Assembly (NCBI RefSeq): GCF_014650595.1
Contig: NZ_BMVG01000006.1
Span: 1 to 64,000 of the forward strand
Source of the DNA: Streptomyces alanosinicus
Lineage (GTDB): Bacteria; Actinomycetota; Actinomycetes; Streptomycetales; Streptomycetaceae
Length of the DNA stretch: 64,000 bases
Reading direction: 5' to 3'
The translations under genes were made by a program, and so were the position numbers. The notes beneath the pieces were generated by a model. That model was not told where the DNA came from and did not search any database. It saw nothing but the letters and a program-made list of their open reading frames with translations. Shown one piece after another: positions 57,430-64,000 of the stretch (positions are counted from its first letter, which is position 1; each line of letters begins with the position of its first letter).

Positions 57430-58221
57430 CATCAGCGGCAGCAGCCCCCCGATGTCAGCCCGCTCCCCACTGGCGCTGACCTTGGCCTGCGCCACGGCGT
57501 CCGGGAAGCTCACCCGCCCGGTGGCGAGCCGGACGAAGGTCAGCGGGTCGGTCTCGACGACGTTGGGCGGGGTGCCACGGGTGTGCCGTGGCCCCTCGAC
57601 GCACTGCACGACGGCGAAGGGCGGCACCCGCACCTCGGTGGAGCCGCCGGGCGCCTTCACGGCGAGCGCGTCGGCGAGCAGCCGGGTGGCGGCGGCCAGG
57701 GCCTGACGGTCGTACGGCACGTCCAGACCGGGCACGGCGGCGTTGAGGTCGTCGGTGTGGACGACGAGTTCGACGGCGCGGGTGACCAGGTAGTCGTCCA
57801 GGGGCAGCGCGCCCGCGTTGGTCTCCAGGAGCCGGCCGCCGGGGTGCTCGGCGAGCAGGGTGCGCAGGGACGCCTCGACGTCGGCGAGATAGCCGCCGAG
57901 GTCGGGCCGGTCCGCGGCGAGGCCTCGGGTGAACTCGTCGATGGCGGCGGCGCTGGCGGCCGTGGCGAAGGGCCACTGCACGACCGTCACGTCCTGCCTG
58001 GGCGGCGCCGGCCGGTCGAGGGCACGGTGCACGGCGGTGCCCGCCATGCCGATGTGCGCGATCAGCTCGCGTACCGTCCACGCGCCGAGCCGGGTGGGCA
58101 GCGCGAGCTGCTCGGGCCCGAGGCCGTGGACGGCCTCCCGTACGTTCCCGAGCTGGGCGAGGACCGCGGCGCGGGTCCTTGTGGGGTCGTATGCGCGAGC
58201 GCGCTTCTTGGCCGGTGGCAT
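57424..58221 (-). CDS. Maleylpyruvate-isomerase-like / sterol-carrier family protein
   Basis: A 265-aa protein. N-terminal DinB-like four-helix domain (about 15-170: LGAWTVRELIAHIGMAGTAVHRAL, and VTRAVELVVHTDDLNAA supplying metal-site His/Asp/Glu) followed by an SCP2-like C-terminal domain (about 195-260: DPLTFVRLATGRVSF). Members are mycothiol-dependent metalloenzymes. Substrate not known. Lies between the META gene and purL on the same strand. Confidence 0.82.
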   Translation of the reverse strand: MPPAKKRARAYDPTRTRAAVLAQLGNVREAVHGLGPEQLALPTRLGAWTVRELIAHIGMAGTAVHRALDRPAPPRQDVTVVQWPFATAASAAAIDEFTRGLAADRPDLGGYLADVEASLRTLLAEHPGGRLLETNAGALPLDDYLVTRAVELVVHTDDLNAAVPGLDVPYDRQALAAATRLLADALAVKAPGGSTEVRVPPFAVVQCVEGPRHTRGTPPNVVETDPLTFVRLATGRVSFPDAVAQAKVSASGERADIGGLLPLMS

Positions 58222-58345
58222 GGCGGCGAGCCTATGCCGTCACGGTGTGGCCCTTCAGGCCGTTTTCCCGGGCCCGGGAGGCCGTCGCGGCACGGGGTTG
58301 CGGCCCCGCCCGGTGTCCGGACGGGGCTGCACCGACGTACGCCGG

Positions 58346-60604
58346 TCACGCCAGCAGCGCCGGGATGGTCTCCTCGTGCGCCGTGCGCAGCTCCTCCAGG
58401 GTGAGCGCGAACTCGCCCTGGATCTCGACCGCGTCACCGTCCACGACACCGACGCGGGTGGCCGGCAGGCCGCGCGCACCGCACATGTCGTTGAAGCGGA
58501 CCTCCTCCGAGCGCGGCACGGCGACGATCGCACGGCCGGCGGACTCGGAGAACAGGAAGGTGAAGGCGTCCAGACCGTCCGGTACGACCAGCCGCGCGCC
58601 CTTGCCGCCGAGCAGCGCGGACTCCACGACCGCCTGCACCAGACCGCCGTCGGACAGGTCGTGCGCGGAGTCGATCATGCCGTCGCGGGAGGCGGAGATC
58701 AGGATCTCGGCCAGCAGCCGCTCCCGCTCCAGGTCCACCTGCGGAGGCAGACCGCCGAGGTGGTCGTGGACCACCTGCGACCAGGCCGAGCCGCCGAACT
58801 CCTCGCGGGTGTCGCCGAGGAGGTAGATCAGCTGGCCCTCCTCCTGGAAGGCGACCGGGGTGCGGCGCGCCACGTCGTCGATCACACCGAGGACGGCGAC
58901 CACCGGGGTCGGGTGGATGGCCGCCTCGCCCGTCTGGTTGTACAGCGACACATTGCCGCCGGTGACCGGGGTGCCCAACTGCAGGCAGCCGTCGGCCAGT
59001 CCGCGCACCGCCTCCGCGAACTGCCACATCACCGCCGGGTCCTCGGGCGAGCCGAAGTTCAGGCAGTCGGAGACCGCGAGCGGCTTGGCGCCCGTCGTCG
59101 CCACGTTCCGGTAGGCCTCCGCGAGCGCCAGCTGGGCGCCGGTGTACGGGTCCAGCTTGGCGTACCGGCCGTTGCCGTCCGTGGCGATCGCGACGCCGAG
59201 GCCACTCGACTCGTCGACGCGGATCATGCCCGAGTCCTCGGGCTGGGCGAGCACCGTGTTGCCCTGCACGAAGTGGTCGTACTGCTGGGTGATCCACTTC
59301 TTGGAGGCCTGGTTCGGCGAGCCGACCAGCTTCAGGACCTGGTCCTTCAGCTCGTCCGAGGACGTGGGCCGGGGCAGCTTGTTCGCGTCGTCGGCCTGAA
59401 GGGCGTCCTGCCAGTGCGGGCGGGCGTACGGGCGCTCGTAGACCGGGCCCTCGTGCGCGACCGTGCGCGGGTCGACGTCGACGATCTTTCCGCCGTGCCA
59501 GTAGATCTCCAGGCGGTCGCCGTCGGTCACCTCACCGATGACGGTGGCGATGACGTCCCACTTCTCGCAGATCTCCAGGAATCGGTCGACCTTCTCCGGC
59601 TCGACCACCGCGCACATGCGTTCCTGCGACTCGCTCATGAGGATCTCCTCGGGCGAGAGCGTCGAGTCACGCAGCGGGACGTCGTCCAGGGTCACCCGCA
59701 TGCCGCCGGAGCCGTTCGAGGCCAGCTCGGACGTGGCGCAGGACAGGCCCGCCGCGCCCAGGTCCTGGATGCCGACGACGAGCTTCTCGCGGAAGGCCTC
59801 CAGGGTGCACTCGATGAGGAGCTTCTCCTGGAAGGGGTCGCCGACCTGGACGGCGGGGCGCTTCGAGGGCTTCGCGTCGTCGAAGGTCTCGCTCGCCAGG
59901 ATCGAGGCGCCGCCGATGCCGTCGCCGCCGGTCCGGGCGCCGTACAGGACGACCTTGTTGCCCGCGCCGGAGGCCTTGGCGAGGTGGATGTCCTCGTGCC
60001 GCATCACACCGATGGCACCGGCGTTGACCAGCGGGTTTCCCTGGTAGCAGGAGTCGAAGACAACCTCGCCGCCGATGTTGGGCAGGCCCAGGCAGTTGCC
60101 GTAGCCGCCGATGCCGGCGACGACGCCCGGCAGGACGCGCTTGGTGTCGGGGTGGTCGGCGGCGCCGAAGCGCAGCGGGTCGACGACCGCGACCGGGCGG
60201 GCGCCCATCGCGATGATGTCGCGGACGATGCCGCCGACGCCGGTCGCGGCGCCCTGATACGGCTCGACGTACGACGGGTGGTTGTGCGACTCCACCTTGA
60301 AGGTGACCGCGTAGCCCTGGCCGACGTCCACCACGCCCGCGTTCTCGCCGATGCCGACGAGCAGGGCGTCGCTCTGCGGGGCCTTCTCGCCGAACTGGCG
60401 CAGATGGACCTTGGAGGACTTGTACGAGCAGTGCTCGGACCACATGACCGAGTACATGGCGAGTTCGGCGCCGGTCGGGCGGCGGCCGAGGATCTCCACC
60501 ACCCGCTCGTACTCGTCCTTCTTCAGGCCGAGTTCGGCCCAGGGCAGCTCGACGTCGGGGGTCGCGGCCGCGTGCTCGACCGTGTCCAGAGGCGTCCGGC
60601 TCAT
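58346..60604 (-). CDS. purL: Phosphoribosylformylglycinamidine synthase, large subunit
   Basis: A 752-aa small-type PurL, which needs separate PurQ and PurS. Motifs: [19 protein letters not shown] (about 54-72), [41 protein letters not shown], and [11 protein letters not shown]. Makes FGAM from FGAR, ATP and ammonia from PurQ. ATG overlaps the purQ TGA by 4 bp. Confidence 0.97.
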   Translation of the reverse strand: MSRTPLDTVEHAAATPDVELPWAELGLKKDEYERVVEILGRRPTGAELAMYSVMWSEHCSYKSSKVHLRQFGEKAPQSDALLVGIGENAGVVDVGQGYAVTFKVESHNHPSYVEPYQGAATGVGGIVRDIIAMGARPVAVVDPLRFGAADHPDTKRVLPGVVAGIGGYGNCLGLPNIGGEVVFDSCYQGNPLVNAGAIGVMRHEDIHLAKASGAGNKVVLYGARTGGDGIGGASILASETFDDAKPSKRPAVQVGDPFQEKLLIECTLEAFREKLVVGIQDLGAAGLSCATSELASNGSGGMRVTLDDVPLRDSTLSPEEILMSESQERMCAVVEPEKVDRFLEICEKWDVIATVIGEVTDGDRLEIYWHGGKIVDVDPRTVAHEGPVYERPYARPHWQDALQADDANKLPRPTSSDELKDQVLKLVGSPNQASKKWITQQYDHFVQGNTVLAQPEDSGMIRVDESSGLGVAIATDGNGRYAKLDPYTGAQLALAEAYRNVATTGAKPLAVSDCLNFGSPEDPAVMWQFAEAVRGLADGCLQLGTPVTGGNVSLYNQTGEAAIHPTPVVAVLGVIDDVARRTPVAFQEEGQLIYLLGDTREEFGGSAWSQVVHDHLGGLPPQVDLERERLLAEILISASRDGMIDSAHDLSDGGLVQAVVESALLGGKGARLVVPDGLDAFTFLFSESAGRAIVAVPRSEEVRFNDMCGARGLPATRVGVVDGDAVEIQGEFALTLEELRTAHEETIPALLA

Positions 60605-61305
60605 GCGTTGACCAGCTTCTTGAGGATCGAGGTGAAGAACGGGAGGCCGTCGGTGCGGCCGGTGCCGATCAGCGGCTCCACGGCGTGCTCGGGGTGCGGC
60701 ATGAGGCCTACGACGTTCCCGGCCTCGTTGGTGATGCCGGCGATGTCGCGGAGCGAGCCGTTCGGGTTGCCGCGTTCATTGGCGACTCCGTCGCGGGCCA
60801 TGTACCGGAAGACGACCCGCCCCTCGGCCTCCAGCTTGTCGAGGGTGTACTCGTCGGCGACGTACCGGCCGTCCATGTTCTTCAGCGGGATGTGGATCTC
60901 CTGGCCGGCGCGGTAGTCACCGGTCCAGGCGGTCTCCGCGTTCTCCACCCGCAGCTTCTGGTCGCGGCAGATGAAGTGGAGGTGGTCGTTGCCGAGCATC
61001 CCGCCCGGGAGGAGGTGGGCCTCGGTGAGGACCTGGAAGCCGTTGCAGATACCGAGGACCGGCAGCCCGGCCTTCGCCTGCTCGATGACGGTCTCCATCA
61101 CCGGCGAGAACCGGGAGATGGCACCGGCCCGCAGATAGTCGCCGTAGGAGAAACCGCCGGGAAGGACCACGGCGTCGACCTGCTTGAGGTCCTTGTCCTT
61201 GTGCCACAGGGCGACGGGTTCGGCACCGGCGAGGCGGATCGCGCGCTGGGTGTCCCGGTCGTCGAGACTCCCCGGGAAAGTGACGACGCCAATACGAGCG
61301 GTCAC
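60601..61305 (-). CDS. purQ: Phosphoribosylformylglycinamidine synthase, glutaminase subunit
   Basis: A 234-aa class I amidotransferase. Nucleophile Cys87 in [10 protein letters not shown], His/Glu of the triad in [12 protein letters not shown] near residue 208, and [16 protein letters not shown]. Releases ammonia from glutamine for PurL. The GTG start overlaps the purS stop (GTGA). Confidence 0.96.
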   Translation of the reverse strand: MTARIGVVTFPGSLDDRDTQRAIRLAGAEPVALWHKDKDLKQVDAVVLPGGFSYGDYLRAGAISRFSPVMETVIEQAKAGLPVLGICNGFQVLTEAHLLPGGMLGNDHLHFICRDQKLRVENAETAWTGDYRAGQEIHIPLKNMDGRYVADEYTLDKLEAEGRVVFRYMARDGVANERGNPNGSLRDIAGITNEAGNVVGLMPHPEHAVEPLIGTGRTDGLPFFTSILKKLVNA

Positions 61306-61574
61306 TTCGCGGCCTCCGCGACTTCCGCCGCCTCTTCCACCTTGACGGTGAAGTCCTCGATCACGGTGTTGGCGAGGAAGGATTCCGCGAGATCACGGAT
61401 GCGGGCGAGCGCCGCCTCGTCGAGGGGCCCGTCAACTTCCAGTTCGAAACGCTTTCCCTGACGTACATCCGAGATCCCGTGGAAACCCAGGCGCGGCAGC
61501 GCACGCTGGACCGCCTGGCCCTGGGGGTCGAGGATCTCCGGCTTGAGCATGACGTCGACTACGACGCGTGCCAC
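61302..61574 (-). CDS. purS: Phosphoribosylformylglycinamidine synthase, PurS subunit
   Basis: A 90-aa protein from GTG 61574, preferred over the GTG two codons earlier since GGGAG then has a six-base spacing. [31 protein letters not shown] and [13 protein letters not shown] are PurS hallmarks. It bridges PurL and PurQ. First gene of purSQL. Divergent from the lsr2-like gene (310 bp). Confidence 0.96.
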   Translation of the reverse strand: MARVVVDVMLKPEILDPQGQAVQRALPRLGFHGISDVRQGKRFELEVDGPLDEAALARIRDLAESFLANTVIEDFTVKVEEAAEVAEAAK

Positions 61575-61884
61575 TGGCACTCCCGGTGTGTGGTGCTGAG
61601 CAGGTTCCTTCAGACTACCCGTACAAAATTTCTACGCGGGTAGAGTTGTAGGAAACTACGTGAGTCGCATCACGATCCGGTGTCGGAGCCGTGACGCCAT
61701 GAAAAGTTCTGGGAAAGTTCGACGGTTCGCCCGGTCCGCCTATTGTGTTCGGACACGCGGGCGGATTTAGTCGGGCTTCACTTTGCATTGCCGGGCACTG
61801 TACAAATGAATTGGCAATAGCCGATACTCGGCACGTCATCACCGTTGAGCTGTATCGACGTGCCGCACGAAGGGACCGATATTC

Positions 61885-62202
61885 GTGGCGCAAAAGGTCG
61901 TGGTCACGCTCTTTGACGACATCGACGGCTCGGAAGCGGCGGAAACGATCGCCTTCGGACTCGACGGCAAGTCGTACGAGATCGACCTGAACTCATCCAA
62001 CGCCAAGAAACTGCGCAAGGCGCTCGCGCCCTACGTGGACGCCGGCCGCAAGCGGTCGAGGTCCGGCAAGGCGTACAAGCAGACGGAGGTCGCGCCCGAC
62101 CCGGCGGCCGTCCGCGCCTGGGCCCAGGCCAACAAGATGGACGTCCCGGCCCGCGGACGCATCCCCAAGAAGGTCTACGAAGCCTTCAGCGCCGCGCAGT
62201 GA
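61885..62202 (+). CDS. lsr2: Lsr2-family nucleoid protein (LsrL-type paralogue)
   Basis: A 105-aa protein from GTG 61885 (MAQKVVVTLFDDIDGSEA). N-terminal dimer domain (1-55: FGLDGKSYEIDLNSSNAKKLRKALAPYV), basic linker (RKRSRSGKAYKQTE), and a C-terminal AT-minor-groove binding domain with VPARGRIPKKVYEAF (RGR core). Lsr2 silences foreign AT-rich genes. Streptomyces has two copies; by position next to purS this is the accessory LsrL. The 280-bp upstream region is relatively AT-rich, which suits autoregulation. Confidence 0.93.
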   Translation: MAQKVVVTLFDDIDGSEAAETIAFGLDGKSYEIDLNSSNAKKLRKALAPYVDAGRKRSRSGKAYKQTEVAPDPAAVRAWAQANKMDVPARGRIPKKVYEAFSAAQ

Positions 62203-62243
62203 GCCCCCGCCGGGGGCGGCGGAGAAAAGCCCGCGAAGGGGCA

Positions 62244-62275
62244 GTCCTCAGGGTCCGTCAGCGGGCCCTGAGGAC
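62244..62275 (+). terminator. Hairpin terminator of the lsr2-like gene
   Basis: GTCCTCAGGG / CCCTGAGGAC, 10-bp perfect stem with 12-nt loop, 41 bp past the stop. Confidence 0.7.
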
Positions 62276-62407
62276 CGTGCACTTGGCCGGGCGGGAGCCG
62301 GCCGGCGGGCCCGCGGGGGAGCCGACTTGCGCTACCCCCCTGCTGATCAGCTAATGTCTGGGACACGCCGAGGGGCGAGGCCGAAAGGCCGAAACCCCGA
62401 GGATCGT

Positions 62408-62479
62408 GCGGGTGTAGTTCAGTAGCAGAACATCCCCCTTCCAGGGGGAAGGCGCAGTGTGCGATTCCTGTCACCCGCT
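62408..62479 (+). tRNA. tRNA-Gly (TCC)
   Basis: Acceptor GCGGGTG/CACCCGC, anticodon loop with TCC (CTTCCAG), discriminator U as usual for Gly. The T arm is GTGCGATTCCTGTCAC-like and slightly degenerate. CCA not encoded. Confidence 0.9.
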
Positions 62480-62561
62480 CTGGCACCGGTCAACACGACC
62501 ACTCATGTGGATCAGGTAGGCTGGTGCTCGCACCGATCGGTGGGAGCCGGTCGGGAGCAGT

Positions 62562-62637
62562 GCGGACGTAGCTCAGTTGGTAGAGCGCAACCTTGCCAAG
62601 GTTGAGGTCGCGAGTTCGAGCCTCGTCGTCCGCTCCA
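62562..62637 (+). tRNA. tRNA-Gly (GCC)
   Basis: Acceptor GCGGACG/CGTCCGC, anticodon loop TTGCCAA, discriminator U, and CCA encoded (62635-62637), unlike the other tRNAs here. Confidence 0.95.
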
Positions 62638-62643
62638 TGAAAG

Positions 62644-62674
62644 AGACCCCGGTCCACTGGACCGGGGTCTTTTC
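62644..62674 (+). terminator. Terminator after tRNA-Gly (GCC)
   Basis: AGACCCCGGTCC-ACT-GGACCGGGGTCT followed by TTTC. Confidence 0.9.
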
Positions 62675-62775
62675 GTATGCCCCGGTCGTATGCGCCGGCC
62701 TTCTCTGACATTTGTCATGCCGGGCGGTGACATCGCGCACTGCCGACCCACGCCGGCCGCCGGGACGCTGGGTTC

Positions 62776-63720
62776 ATGTACAACGACGAACACGAAGACG
62801 TGATTGAGGTCACCGATCTCAGGCGTGTCTACGGGGGCGGGTTCGAGGCCGTACGCGGAATCACCTTCTCCGTGGCCCGCGGGGAGATCTTCGCCCTGCT
62901 CGGTACGAACGGAGCGGGCAAGACGTCCACGGTCGAACTGCTGGAGGGCCTCGCCGCACCCGCCGAGGGCCGGATCCGGGTCCTCGGCCACGATCCCCAC
63001 CGGGAACGCGCCGCCGTACGCCACCGCACCGGGGTGATGCTCCAGGAGGGCGGCTTCCCGGCCGAACTGACCGTCGCCGAGACCGCCCGGATGTGGGCGG
63101 GGTGCACCAGCGGGGCACGGCCCGAGGCCGAGGTGCTGGAGCTGGTCGGGCTCACCGGCAAGCACGGGGTCCGGGTCAAGCAGCTGTCCGGCGGCGAGCG
63201 GCGCCGGCTCGACCTGGCACTCGCCCTGCTCGGCGGCCCCGAGGTGCTCTTCCTCGACGAGCCGACGACCGGGCTCGACGCGGAGGGCCGCCGGGACACC
63301 TGGGAGTTGGTGCGCGCCCTGCGCGACGCGGGCACCACCGTGCTGCTCACCACCCACTATCTGGAGGAGGTCGAGGCCCTCGCCGACCGGCTCGCCATCC
63401 TCCACAAGGGCCGGATCGCCGTCTCCGGGACCCCGGCCGAGGTCACCGCGGGCCGGCCCTCCCGGATGTCCTTCGAACTGCCCGACGGCTATTTCCTCGG
63501 CGACCTTCCGCCGCTCGCCGACCTCGGCGTCTGCGGCCACGAGAGCGACGGCGGGGTCGTGCGGCTGCGGACCACTCAGCTGCAGCGGACCGCGACCGGC
63601 GTGCTGACCTGGGCCGAACGGACCGGAGTCGAACTGCGCGGACTGGATGTGCGCTCCGCCTCGCTGGAGGAGGCGTTCCTGGGGATCGCACACGAACAGG
63701 CACAAGGGGTGGCGGCATGA
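62776..63720 (+). CDS. ABC transporter ATP-binding protein
   Basis: A 314-aa exporter ATPase. Walker A LLGTNGAGKTSTVELLEG (about 38-55), Q-loop VMLQEGGFPAELTV, signature LSGGERRRLDLALALLG (about 135), Walker B EVLFLDEPTTGLD, switch His in TTHYLEEVEALADRLAIL. CcmA/DrrA-like class with a C-terminal extension (200-314) typical of drug or antibiotic exporters. Its stop overlaps the permease ATG (ATGA). Confidence 0.93.
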   Translation: MYNDEHEDVIEVTDLRRVYGGGFEAVRGITFSVARGEIFALLGTNGAGKTSTVELLEGLAAPAEGRIRVLGHDPHRERAAVRHRTGVMLQEGGFPAELTVAETARMWAGCTSGARPEAEVLELVGLTGKHGVRVKQLSGGERRRLDLALALLGGPEVLFLDEPTTGLDAEGRRDTWELVRALRDAGTTVLLTTHYLEEVEALADRLAILHKGRIAVSGTPAEVTAGRPSRMSFELPDGYFLGDLPPLADLGVCGHESDGGVVRLRTTQLQRTATGVLTWAERTGVELRGLDVRSASLEEAFLGIAHEQAQGVAA

Positions 63721-64000
63721 ACGGAACCGGCATGACAGCGCAGAGCCGTACGACGGGCCGCGCCCGAGGGTCGGAGCGCGGCGGGGGGACGACGCCGGGC
63801 CGGCGGCTGTGGGCGCTCGGCCGGGCCGAACTCACCCTCCTCGGCCGCAACCGCGGGGTGGTCTTCACCGCGCTGGCCGTGCCGCTGCTGCTGCCGTTCA
63901 CTGTGCGGCCGGCCATGGACCAGGTGGATCTGAAGAAGCAGGGGCTGACGCTCGGCACCACCCTGCTGACGGCCGCGATCGGGTTCTCCTTCCTCTTCGC
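63717..64000 (+). CDS. ABC transporter permease (partial, cut by window edge)
   Basis: Starts MNGTGMTAQSRTTGRARGSE with a basic leader, then RRLWALGRAELTLLGRNRGVVFTALAVPLLLPF (first TM helix) and a second hydrophobic segment TTLLTAAIGFSFLF at the edge. Matches ABC-2 type permeases that partner with the preceding ATPase. 3' end beyond the window. Confidence 0.88.
   Translation, partial: MNGTGMTAQSRTTGRARGSERGGGTTPGRRLWALGRAELTLLGRNRGVVFTALAVPLLLPFTVRPAMDQVDLKKQGLTLGTTLLTAAIGFSFLF

Overview
The window is chromosomal DNA of a Streptomyces (or very close relative). The evidence is high GC with strong third-position bias, GTG starts, leaderless genes, and developmental genes typical of the genus: bldC, an atrA-type TetR, an ORF1590/NsdA-type sporulation regulator, an Lsr2 paralogue and valine dehydrogenase. 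From memory, and not checked here, the backbone follows the S. coelicolor order around SCO4122 down to SCO4076.

Layout. 1-450 is the multi-promoter leader of an rRNA operon read leftwards; the 16S gene itself lies outside the window. 0.47-20.2 kb is core backbone: marR/MFS pair, PAS-SpoIIE phosphatase, type II NADH dehydrogenase, atrA-like regulator, a sigma factor fused to an anti-sigma zinc finger, membrane segment and carbohydrate-binding domain, a large AfsR-type regulator, an asparagine-synthetase-like protein, the sporulation regulator, L-2-hydroxyglutarate oxidase, trmB and a PrsW-type protease. 20.3-22.9 kb holds an aldo/keto reductase, an M23 cell-wall peptidase under a c-di-AMP (ydaO/yuaA) riboswitch, and the initiator tRNA.

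22.9-37.4 kb, between tRNA-fMet and tRNA-Lys, is a variable segment. It carries a reductase-deaminase fusion with a MarR regulator and a GTP cyclohydrolase II, a drug-efflux MFS protein, an FMN reductase with a divergent TetR gene and twin palindromic operators, two more TetR genes, an AT-rich patch with a DUF2637 membrane protein, a 42-aa secreted peptide, a decayed AraC gene, an AraC/SDR pair, an integrase remnant, and an arsenic cluster (arsR, aquaporin, arsC, divergent arsM). A 12-bp copy of the tRNA-Lys anticodon region at 32585 lies in direct orientation to the tRNA and may mark an old integration event.

37.4-64 kb is again core: amino-acid permease, DEAD-box helicase with an RGG-type tail, lipoprotein, zincin, metallophosphoesterase, a tRNA Glu-Asp-Phe cluster that encloses a perfect parS site, a mini DivIVA-like protein with a membrane partner, hrpA, a second identical tRNA-Asp, bldC, vdh, a DUF3073 protein, purM-purF, purL-purQ-purS, an lsr2-like gene, two tRNA-Gly genes, and an ABC exporter cut by the right edge.

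The purine genes form two minus-strand blocks (purSQL and purF-purM) that cover the early de novo pathway. Most control elements are visible as palindromes, hairpins or -10/-35 pairs and are listed separately. All functional calls rest on reading the sequence and on family knowledge; no database search was run.
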